33,029 nt of DNA from Fusobacterium perfoetens (GTDB lineage: Bacteria; Fusobacteriota; Fusobacteriia; Fusobacteriales; Fusobacteriaceae): the NCBI RefSeq assembly GCF_021531475.1, contig NZ_JADYTX010000025.1:1-33029 (forward strand), given 5' to 3'. How positions within the stretch are numbered: the first letter of the stretch is position 1; each line of letters starts with the position of its first letter. Positions 24,652 through 33,029 of the stretch are shown one piece after another. The position numbers and the translations under genes are program-made. Under the pieces are notes generated by a model. It was given only the letters and a program-made list of their open reading frames with translations, was not told where the DNA came from and ran no database searches.

Positions 24652-25001
24652 TGAATACAGAATTTAGTTTAGTTGAAAAAAGAGAAGACGGAGTAGTAAT
24701 AATCAATGTAAGTGGAGAATTAGACGCTTTAGTTGCTCCTCAATTAAAAGATAAAATATCTCAAGACATGGAAGATGGAGAAAATAAATTTATCATAAAC
24801 TTTGAAGAGGTAGTACATATCAACAGTTTAGCTTTAGGAATCCTTAGAGGAAAATTAAAATCTGCAAGAGAAGCAGGAGGAGATATCAAATTAGTTAAAC
24901 TAAGTGAACATATAAAATCTATTTTTGAAATGATAGGATTAGATGAGTTATTTGAAATATATGATGAAGAAAATGGAGCGTTAGAAAGCTATAAAAAATA
25001 A
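24651..25001 (+). CDS. RsbV/SpoIIAA-like STAS antagonist protein
   Basis: This 116-residue protein is a stand-alone STAS domain of the anti-anti-sigma type (VVIINVSGELDALVAPQLK; IINFEEVVHINSLALGILRGKLK; VKLSEHIKSIFEMIGLDELFEIYD). Aligned with SpoIIAA, the phosphorylated Ser corresponds to S59; the preceding Asp is Asn (N58) and the following S-G is L-A. The Ser needed for switching is therefore kept in an altered neighbourhood. It is presumably the substrate of the kinase encoded just before it, with which it overlaps by one base. It is followed after 24 bp by rny. Confidence 0.9.
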   Translation: MNTEFSLVEKREDGVVIINVSGELDALVAPQLKDKISQDMEDGENKFIINFEEVVHINSLALGILRGKLKSAREAGGDIKLVKLSEHIKSIFEMIGLDELFEIYDEENGALESYKK

Positions 25002-25025
25002 AAGGGAGTTTAAGAAAGGATAGAT

Positions 25026-26591
25026 ATGGATTATATATTAGGAGTAGGATTAGGAATAATCGGACTTAGTATAGTATTTGCAATGCTTTATAAAAAGTCT
25101 GTTATAGATAAAAAAATAGAAGAATTAAAAAATATGGAAGACGAGCAATTAAAAGGAAAAGTAAAAGCAAAAGAAATAATTAAAAATGCTGAAGCTGAGT
25201 CTTTAATTATAAAAAAAGATATAGAATTAAAAGCTAAAGAGATAGCATATCAAATAAAAGAGGAAGCTGAAAAAGAGATAAAAGCTTCTAAAAATGAAAT
25301 ATTACAAAAAGAGTTAAGAATCACTAGAAAAGAAGAAAATATTGATAATAAATTAGAAAAATTAGAACAAAAAACTTTAGAACTTGATAAAAAAGAAGAG
25401 TTATTAGAAGAAAAAATTCAAGAAGCTGAAGCTTTAAAATTAAAAGAAGAGGAAGAGCTTGAAAAAATATCAGGTCTTTCTAAAAATGAAGCTAAAGAAC
25501 TTCTTATTTCAAAATTAAAAGATAGCTTAACTCACGAAACAGCTGTAGCTATAAAAGAATATGAAACAAGATTACAAGAAACAAAAGAGGATATGGCAAA
25601 GAGAATAATTTCTACTGCTATTGGAAAAGCTGCATCAGAATATGTTGTTGACTCAACAGTTTCTGTTGTAAATCTTCCTAATGATGAGATGAAAGGAAGA
25701 ATCATCGGAAGAGAGGGAAGAAATATAAGAACTATAGAATCACTTACTGGTGTTGACGTAATAATTGACGATACTCCAGAAGCAGTGGTACTTTCAAGTT
25801 ATGATGGTGTAAAAAGAGAAATTGCAAAAAGAGCAATTGATAAATTAATATCTGATGGAAGAATCCACCCAGGTAAAATAGAAGAGCTTGTAAATAAAGC
25901 TAGAAAAGAAATCGAAAAAGATATAATAGATGCTGGAGAACAAGCATTATTAGAAGTTGGAATCCAAGGACTTCACCCAGAAATTGTTAAAACTTTAGGA
26001 AAATTAAAATATAGAACAAGTTATGGACAAAACGTGTTAGTTCACTCAATAGAAGTTGCTAAACTTTGTGGAACATTAGCAGCTGAGCTTGGTTGCAATG
26101 TAAAACTTGCAAAAAGAGGAGGACTATTACACGATATAGGAAAAGTATTAGACCACGAAACAGAATCTTCTCACGCTATAATTGGTGGAGAATTTTTAAG
26201 AAAATTTGGAGAAAAAGAAGATGTTATCAATGCTGTTATGGGACATCATAACGAAGTTGAAAAGAAAACAGTTGAGGCTGTTCTTGTTCAAGCTGCTGAC
26301 GCTGTATCAGCTTCAAGACCAGGTTCAAGAAGAGAAACATTATCTGCTTACTTAAAGAGACTTGCTTCTCTTGAAGAGATAGCAAACTCATTTAAAGGAG
26401 TAGAATCTTCTTATGCTATCCAAGCTGGTAGAGAGATGAGAATTGTTGTAAATCCTGAAACAATCTCTGATGATGAAGCTATAATAATGGCTAGAGATAT
26501 GGCTAAAAAAATCGAAGATACAATGCAATATCCTGGACAAATAAAAGTAACTATCTTAAGAGAAACAAGAGCTACAGAATACGCAAGATAG
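25026..26591 (+). CDS. rny: Ribonuclease Y
   Basis: RNase Y is a membrane-anchored endoribonuclease that starts mRNA decay. The 521-residue protein has an N-terminal membrane helix (about 4-22), a long charged coiled coil (about 25-190), a KH domain with IIGREGRNIRTIE (226-238), and an HD domain with LLHDIGK (H369, D370). It ends TILRETRATEYAR, as in the family. Length and order are standard. It is downstream of the partner-switch genes with a 24-bp gap and no terminator between, so it is probably co-transcribed with them. A terminator follows at 26621. Confidence 0.97.
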   Translation: MDYILGVGLGIIGLSIVFAMLYKKSVIDKKIEELKNMEDEQLKGKVKAKEIIKNAEAESLIIKKDIELKAKEIAYQIKEEAEKEIKASKNEILQKELRITRKEENIDNKLEKLEQKTLELDKKEELLEEKIQEAEALKLKEEEELEKISGLSKNEAKELLISKLKDSLTHETAVAIKEYETRLQETKEDMAKRIISTAIGKAASEYVVDSTVSVVNLPNDEMKGRIIGREGRNIRTIESLTGVDVIIDDTPEAVVLSSYDGVKREIAKRAIDKLISDGRIHPGKIEELVNKARKEIEKDIIDAGEQALLEVGIQGLHPEIVKTLGKLKYRTSYGQNVLVHSIEVAKLCGTLAAELGCNVKLAKRGGLLHDIGKVLDHETESSHAIIGGEFLRKFGEKEDVINAVMGHHNEVEKKTVEAVLVQAADAVSASRPGSRRETLSAYLKRLASLEEIANSFKGVESSYAIQAGREMRIVVNPETISDDEAIIMARDMAKKIEDTMQYPGQIKVTILRETRATEYAR

Positions 26592-26620
26592 AAAATAAAA
26601 TAAAAAATAATTATAAAATT

Positions 26621-26653
26621 AAACCTGATATAGAAAATATGTCAGGTTTTTTT
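26621..26653 (+). terminator. Terminator after rny
   Basis: AAACCTGA (26621-26628) pairs with TCAGGTTT (26642-26649), followed by TTTTTTTAT. It closes the rny transcript before the sialic-acid operon. Confidence 0.88.
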
Positions 26654-26780
26654 ATACAAAAAAATAATAAAATAATAATTTCGGAAACAGAAAAAATCAA
26701 AGAAATGTTAAAAACAGTGTTCTGAAATAAGAAAAAATATTTTTTTTTAAAATAAAATGTGAAAAAATTTAAAAAAACTA

Positions 26781-26809
26781 TTGACAATTTGTAAAAAAAA
26801 GGGTATATT
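26781..26809 (+). promoter_or_regulatory. Promoter of the sialic-acid operon
   Basis: TTGACA (26781-26786), a 17-bp spacer and TATATT (26804-26809), with the start near 26816. The stretch 26654-26780 before it is A/T-rich and shows no gene or clear structure. Confidence 0.8.
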
Positions 26810-26818
26810 TTAAGTAGA

Positions 26819-26843
26819 TGAACACGAGAACAATTTTGTGTCA
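26819..26843 (+). promoter_or_regulatory. Possible operator just downstream of the operon start
   Basis: TGAACAC (26819-26825) and GTGTCA (26838-26843) form an imperfect inverted repeat, with one extra base in the left arm, just after the predicted transcript start. That is a common place for a repressor site. The LacI-type protein encoded in the operon is the obvious candidate to bind it. The symmetry is weak, and the arms are wider apart than in typical LacI operators. Confidence 0.25.
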
Positions 26844-26873
26844 AAAAACATATATAAATATTGGAGGGATTGT

Positions 26874-28004
26874 ATGAAAAAATTTGCTTTAGTATCAATT
26901 ATATCTATTTTAGCTTTAACTGGATGTACAAATGTTAAAGCTCCTAACGTAGAGAAAAAAATCACTTGGGAACACGCAGGAAACTTACCAGCTCAAAAAG
27001 GATTTGAGAAAAACTATGGAGTAGCAGGAGTAATGTGTGGAGTAGTAAGCGATAAATATATAATCGTTGGTGGAGGAGCAAACTTCCCATTTGTACCAAA
27101 TGAAAAGGGTGGAGCTAAAAAAACTTACTCTGATATTTACTTATTAGAAGCAAATGGAACTAAATTAACAACAGTAGACCATATCAACTGGGAAAACGAA
27201 ATCGGTTACGGAGCATCTGTAACAACTAAAGACGGAGTTTATTACTTTGGAGGATCAACAAATCCTGAAGCAGATAACGACGTATTATTAGCAAAAGTAG
27301 TAGATGGAAAATTAAGCGTTGAAAAAGTAGGAGATTTACCATTCACATTACAAAACGGTGGAGCTGTAGAAAAAGACGGAAAAGTTTACATCTATGCTGG
27401 AAAACAAAACGGAAAAGGAAGCAACAAATTCTGGGAATATGACTTAGCTACAAAAGAAGCTAAAGAATTAGCACCAGTTCCAGGAGCAGAACAAAGAACA
27501 CAAGTTGTAGGACAAATATTAAACGGAGAATTATATGTATTCAGTGGAGGTTCTTCAGTAGCTTACACAGACGGATACAAATATAACTTCGATACAAAAG
27601 AATGGACAAGAGTTGCTGATGTAGAATTAGACGGAGAAGGAATCTGTTTATTAGGTGCTGGATCAGTAAAATTAAACGAATCTGAAATGTTAGTAATCGG
27701 AGGATTCAACAGACAATTATGGAACGACGCTAACCACTTCTTAGGAACATTAAAAGGAAAAGAATTAGCAGAGTACAAAGCTGAATATTTTGGAGCAGAA
27801 CCTCATCAATACAACTGGAACAGAAATATCTTAGTTTACAACTCAGTTAAAAACGAATGGAGAACTTTAGGTGAAATACCATTTGACGCTCCATGTGGAG
27901 AAGGATTAGCAATAATCGGAGATAAAGTTTACTCAATAAATGGAGAAATCAAACCAGGTGTAAGAACAGACAGAATGTTTACTGGAACAATCATAAGAAA
28001 ATAA
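26874..28004 (+). CDS. nanM: N-acetylneuraminate epimerase (mutarotase) NanM, lipoprotein form
   Basis: NanM speeds the alpha to beta conversion of sialic acid outside the inner membrane. From ATG 26874 (GGAGGGATTGT before it) the protein has 376 residues. An earlier in-frame start at 26838 has no ribosome site and would mask the signal. The signal peptide ends with the lipobox ALTGC (C18), so this is predicted to be a lipoprotein, whereas E. coli NanM is a soluble periplasmic protein. Kelch-type repeats follow (YIIVGGGANFPF, VYYFGGSTNPE, KVYIYAGKQN, LYVFSGGSS, MLVIGGFNRQLWND), forming the beta propeller. It is the first gene of the sialic-acid operon. Its codons are enriched in AAC, TTC, TAC and GAC, suggesting high expression. 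Confidence 0.93.
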   Translation: MKKFALVSIISILALTGCTNVKAPNVEKKITWEHAGNLPAQKGFEKNYGVAGVMCGVVSDKYIIVGGGANFPFVPNEKGGAKKTYSDIYLLEANGTKLTTVDHINWENEIGYGASVTTKDGVYYFGGSTNPEADNDVLLAKVVDGKLSVEKVGDLPFTLQNGGAVEKDGKVYIYAGKQNGKGSNKFWEYDLATKEAKELAPVPGAEQRTQVVGQILNGELYVFSGGSSVAYTDGYKYNFDTKEWTRVADVELDGEGICLLGAGSVKLNESEMLVIGGFNRQLWNDANHFLGTLKGKELAEYKAEYFGAEPHQYNWNRNILVYNSVKNEWRTLGEIPFDAPCGEGLAIIGDKVYSINGEIKPGVRTDRMFTGTIIRK

Positions 28005-28032
28005 TTGCATAACACAATAGAAGGAGACGGGT

Positions 28033-30055
<2,023 letters not shown>

Positions 30056-30090
30056 TAAAAGAAACATAAAATTTTATACTTAAATTTATA

Positions 30091-30122
30091 TTTCTAGTGG
30101 CTTCTTAGGGGGTCACTAGAAA
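30091..30122 (+). promoter_or_regulatory. Intercistronic hairpin between siaP and siaQM
   Basis: TTTCTAGTG (30091-30099) and CACTAGAAA (30114-30122) form a perfect 9-bp stem with a 14-nt loop and no T run after it. It lies in the only long gap (105 bp) of the operon. A hairpin here can shield the siaP mRNA from 3' decay and so raise binding protein over permease. It is not a standard terminator. Confidence 0.65.
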
Positions 30123-30160
30123 TTTACTATTAGATAAAAAATAAAAAGGTGGGAAAGTTA

Positions 30161-32014
30161 ATGAAAAAATTTGATAAACTTGAGGAATATATAGGAGGAA
30201 GTCTTTTCGTAGTTATATTTGCGATTCTTGTATTGCAAGTATTTTTTAGACAAGTTATAAGAACTCCGTTAGTGTGGAGTGAGGAATTAGCTAGACTAAT
30301 ATTCGTTTATGTAGCGATGTTAGGAATTAGTATTGGAATTAGAAAACAACAACATATTTTTATAGATTTTTTATTTACTCGTTTTTCTCCAGTAGTACAA
30401 AAAGTAATATTTACTATTAGCCAAATAATAATATTTGCTTGTATTATTTGTATGGGTTGGTTCGGAAAATATCTGGTTGCTAAAAAATGGATATTTGAAA
30501 TAGTAACTCTTAATGTTTCTTCTGGATGGATGTATTTAGCAATGTACGCAATCTCTTTCTTAATGATGATTCGTTTCTTCCAAGCTTATGCAGACAACTA
30601 TAAAGAAGGAAAAGTATTTATCCCAACAAAAGTATTTATTGGTTTATTTGTATTAATACTTGTAGGACTTGCTGTAAATCCTGGTATGTTTAGAGCATTA
30701 AGCCCAGCAAACTACTTTGATTTAGGAGACAATGCTGGTGTTATAGCAATAATAGCTTGGTTAGTAATAATGTTTGTAGGAGTTCCAGTTGGTTGGTCTC
30801 TAATGATAGCAACTATCTTATACTTCAGTATGAGTAGATGGAATGTAGCGATGTTTGCTTCAGCAAAACTTGTTGACAGTTTAAACAGTTTCAGTTTAAT
30901 CTCAGTTCCATTCTTTATTTTAACAGGAATATTAATGAATGGTGCTGGAATAACAGAAAAAATATTTAACTTTGCAAAAGCAATATTAGGACACTATACA
31001 GGTGGTATGGCACATGTTAACGTTGCAGCTTCTCTTATTTTCTCAGGAATGTCAGGATCAGCTATAGCAGATGCTGGAGGACTTGGACAACTTGAAATAA
31101 AAGCAATGAGAGATGAAGGATATGGTGATGACCTTTGTGGAGGTATCACAGCAGCATCTTGTATCATCGGACCATTAGTTCCACCAAGCATTTCAATGAT
31201 TATATATGGAGTTATTGCAAACCAATCTATTGCTAAATTATTCTTGGCAGGATTTGTTCCAGGGGTTTTAACAACTTTAGCTCTTATGGTAATGTGTTAT
31301 GCTATTTGTAAAAAAAGAGGATACAAAAAAGCTAAAAAAGCAACTTTTAAAGAACAAGTAAAAGCTTTTAAAGAATCTTTCTGGTCATTACTTACTCCAA
31401 TTATTATAATCGGAGGAATATTTACAGGTAAGTTTACTCCAACAGAAGCAGCTATAATCGCAGCAGCTTACTCAGTATTCTTAGGAGCATTTATTTATAA
31501 AGAATTAACTTTAAAATCTTTCTTCGCTCACTGTGTTGAAGCAATGTCAGTTAGTGGAGTTACTTGTTTAATGATCATATCAGTTACATTCTTTGGAGAT
31601 ATGATAGCTAGAGAACAAACAGCAATGAAAATAGCTGAAATCTTTATGCAATATGCACATTCTCCATTAACAGTATTAGTAATGATTAACTTATTACTTC
31701 TATTCTTAGGAATGTTTATTGATGCTTTAGCATTACAATTCTTAGTATTGCCAATGTTAATACCAGTAGCAGCAGAAGTTGGAATAGATTTAATATTCTT
31801 TGGAGTTATGACAACTCTTAACATGATGATAGGAATTTTAACTCCTCCAATGGGAATGGCTTTATTCGTTGTTGCTCAAGTTGGAAAAATGTCAGTTTCA
31901 ACAGTTACAAAAGGTGTTCTACCATTCTTGGTACCAATATTCTTAACACTTGTATTTATAACGGTATTCCCAGAAATAGTTACATTCTTACCATATTTAA
32001 TATTAGGTAAATAG
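30161..32014 (+). CDS. siaT: Fused sialic-acid TRAP permease SiaQM (SiaT)
   Basis: This is a sodium-driven TRAP permease with the small (Q) and large (M) subunits in one chain. From ATG 30161 (AAGGTGGG upstream; GTG at 30149 overlaps that site) it has 617 residues, as in the fused Haemophilus protein. The Q part (1 to about 155) has four membrane helices, with [19 protein letters not shown] linking helix (about 157-180) leads to the M part (about 185-617), which is full of membrane helices and contains [21 protein letters not shown] and [21 protein letters not shown]. It acts in the inner membrane with SiaP. NanK follows after 11 bp. Confidence 0.96.
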   Translation: MKKFDKLEEYIGGSLFVVIFAILVLQVFFRQVIRTPLVWSEELARLIFVYVAMLGISIGIRKQQHIFIDFLFTRFSPVVQKVIFTISQIIIFACIICMGWFGKYLVAKKWIFEIVTLNVSSGWMYLAMYAISFLMMIRFFQAYADNYKEGKVFIPTKVFIGLFVLILVGLAVNPGMFRALSPANYFDLGDNAGVIAIIAWLVIMFVGVPVGWSLMIATILYFSMSRWNVAMFASAKLVDSLNSFSLISVPFFILTGILMNGAGITEKIFNFAKAILGHYTGGMAHVNVAASLIFSGMSGSAIADAGGLGQLEIKAMRDEGYGDDLCGGITAASCIIGPLVPPSISMIIYGVIANQSIAKLFLAGFVPGVLTTLALMVMCYAICKKRGYKKAKKATFKEQVKAFKESFWSLLTPIIIIGGIFTGKFTPTEAAIIAAAYSVFLGAFIYKELTLKSFFAHCVEAMSVSGVTCLMIISVTFFGDMIAREQTAMKIAEIFMQYAHSPLTVLVMINLLLLFLGMFIDALALQFLVLPMLIPVAAEVGIDLIFFGVMTTLNMMIGILTPPMGMALFVVAQVGKMSVSTVTKGVLPFLVPIFLTLVFITVFPEIVTFLPYLILGK

Positions 32015-32025
32015 TGAGGTCTGAA

Positions 32026-32934
32026 ATGAAAAAAATAGTAGGAATAGATATTGGTGGAACAATGATAAAATACGCTTTACTTTCTTTAGAGGGAGATATC
32101 CTTAAAAAAGGTGAAATTCCTACTGAAGCATCTAAAGGTGTAGAAAATCTGTTTATAAATATTTCTAAAGTCATAGAGGATTATTTAGATGAGGAGATTT
32201 TAGGAATAGCAGTTTCTGGAACAGGTCAAATAGATGGAAGCATTGGGAAAGTTATAGGAGGAAATCCTATAATTCCTGGTTGGATAGGAACAAATTTAGT
32301 AGAAAGATTAGAAGAAAAATTTAATCTGCCAGCAGTTCTTGAAAATGACGTAAACTGTGCCGCTCTTGGAGAAAAATGGATAGGGGCTGCCAAAGGAAAA
32401 AGAGATTTCTTATGTCTTACAATAGGAACTGGAATTGGTGGAGGAATTGTTTTAAATGATGAACTTTTAAGAGGAGATACTTGTGTAGCAGGAGAGTTCG
32501 GACATATTCAAATAGAAAAAAATGGTAGACAATGTCTATGTGGTAAAAAAGGTTGCTATGAAAGATATGCTTCGGCTACGGCTTTAGTTACAATGGTAAA
32601 AGAAAAATATGGTAAAGAGTTAAATGGAAAACAAATCTTTGACCTATATCATTCTGGAAACCAAATTATAATTGATGTTGTAGAGGAATGGATAGATTAT
32701 TTAACAGATGGTTTAAGCACTCTATCTTATATATTTAATCCATCTCTTATAGTTATTGGTGGTGGGGTAACAAAACAAGGTGATTATCTTCTTGATAAAA
32801 TAAATAAAAGTCTAGATGGAAAAATTGGCGAAAATTATAAGAAAAACCTTCAAATAAAATTTGCTGAATTAGGAAATGATGCTGGACTTATCGGAGCCAC
32901 ATATTTATTATTAAAAAAATTAAACAGAATATAA
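32026..32934 (+). CDS. nanK: ROK-family kinase, likely N-acetylmannosamine kinase NanK
   Basis: NanK phosphorylates ManNAc released from Neu5Ac. From ATG 32026 (GAGG, 6 nt spacing) it has 302 residues; a GTG at 32014 overlaps the permease stop and is less likely. ROK features are complete: the phosphate loop GIDIGGTMIK (6-15), catalytic D108 (LENDVNCAA), the second glycine loop TIGTGIGGG, and zinc ligands H160, C170, C172 and C177 (CLCGKKGC). The ROK family also holds glucokinases and regulators. The substrate call rests on its place between siaQM and nanE, and there is no N-terminal helix-turn-helix. Confidence 0.9.
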   Translation: MKKIVGIDIGGTMIKYALLSLEGDILKKGEIPTEASKGVENLFINISKVIEDYLDEEILGIAVSGTGQIDGSIGKVIGGNPIIPGWIGTNLVERLEEKFNLPAVLENDVNCAALGEKWIGAAKGKRDFLCLTIGTGIGGGIVLNDELLRGDTCVAGEFGHIQIEKNGRQCLCGKKGCYERYASATALVTMVKEKYGKELNGKQIFDLYHSGNQIIIDVVEEWIDYLTDGLSTLSYIFNPSLIVIGGGVTKQGDYLLDKINKSLDGKIGENYKKNLQIKFAELGNDAGLIGATYLLLKKLNRI

Positions 32935-32952
32935 TATATAGGAGGCAATCCA

Positions 32953-33029
32953 ATGAATAGATTAGAAGAAGTTAAAGGAAAATTAATAGTTTCTTGTCAA
33001 GCACTTCCAGATGAACCATTACACAGTTC
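32953..33029 (+). CDS. nanE: N-acetylmannosamine-6-phosphate 2-epimerase NanE (5' part)
   Basis: Only the first 25 codons are in the window; the frame is open to the edge. The start of the protein, with the LIVSCQALPDEPLHS signature at residues 11-25, is characteristic of NanE. NanE turns ManNAc-6-phosphate into GlcNAc-6-phosphate. GGAGG lies 7 nt before the ATG, and the gene follows nanK by 18 bp. nanA, nagA and nagB may lie beyond the edge. Confidence 0.92.
   Translation, partial: MNRLEEVKGKLIVSCQALPDEPLHS

Noticed and set aside
26838-26873. Upstream start for nanM
   Set aside because: The ATG at 26838 lacks a ribosome site and would place 12 charged residues before a good lipoprotein signal; 26874 has GGAGGG upstream.
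26611-26898. Minus-strand frame of 95 codons before nanM
   Set aside because: It covers the rny terminator and the nan promoter, is very Phe/Ile-rich, and has no start signal.

Overview
The window is AT-rich, gene-dense chromosomal DNA from a Gram-negative anaerobe, most likely a Fusobacterium or close relative. I base this on the A/T-ending codons, strong AGGAGG-type ribosome sites, clostridial-length ThiC, an RNase Y, lipoprotein signal peptides, and a Haemophilus-like SiaP/fused SiaQM sialic-acid TRAP system. The genus is an inference from gene content, not from a marker gene. I see no rRNA, tRNA or CRISPR array.

Layout. Positions 1-944 hold the left end of an IS150-group IS3-family insertion sequence whose orfB is interrupted by a stop codon; it continues past the left edge. 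Next (984-3335, minus) is a two-component module, an OmpR-type regulator and a HAMP histidine kinase, followed by a small Spy/CpxP-like periplasmic protein. A lone AAA_14/DUF4143 ATPase (3552-4772, plus) follows, preceded by three tandem copies of a 41-bp repeat. From 13815 down to 4813 (minus) runs a tightly packed eight-gene block with gaps of 9-21 bp: trmFO, a XerC/CodV-like recombinase, hslV, yqeH, a pseudopilin-like gene, a flavoprotein, a YgiQ radical-SAM protein and der. It ends in a strong terminator. The recombinase lacks two catalytic residues, and hslV lacks its usual neighbour hslU.

The centre holds a small basic protein of unknown function (13985-14398), a candidate small RNA with its own promoter and terminator (about 14441-14538), and a TPP riboswitch controlling thiC. 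It also holds a YhcH-family protein, an OLD-type ATPase/TOPRIM protein with a degenerate Walker A motif, a YkuD_2 L,D-transpeptidase-like protein, and a three-domain acyl-activating/ACP/acyltransferase fusion. Then come obgE and miaA, and a promoter that appears to drive a lipoprotein, an RsbW-like kinase, an RsbV-like STAS protein and probably rny.

The right end (26781-33029, plus) is a sialic-acid operon: nanM (mutarotase, as a predicted lipoprotein), a LacI-family regulator, siaP, fused siaQM, nanK and the start of nanE. It would import Neu5Ac across the inner membrane and convert ManNAc to GlcNAc-6-phosphate. The lyase (nanA) and nagA/nagB are not in view. The YhcH-family gene 10 kb upstream may serve the same pathway.
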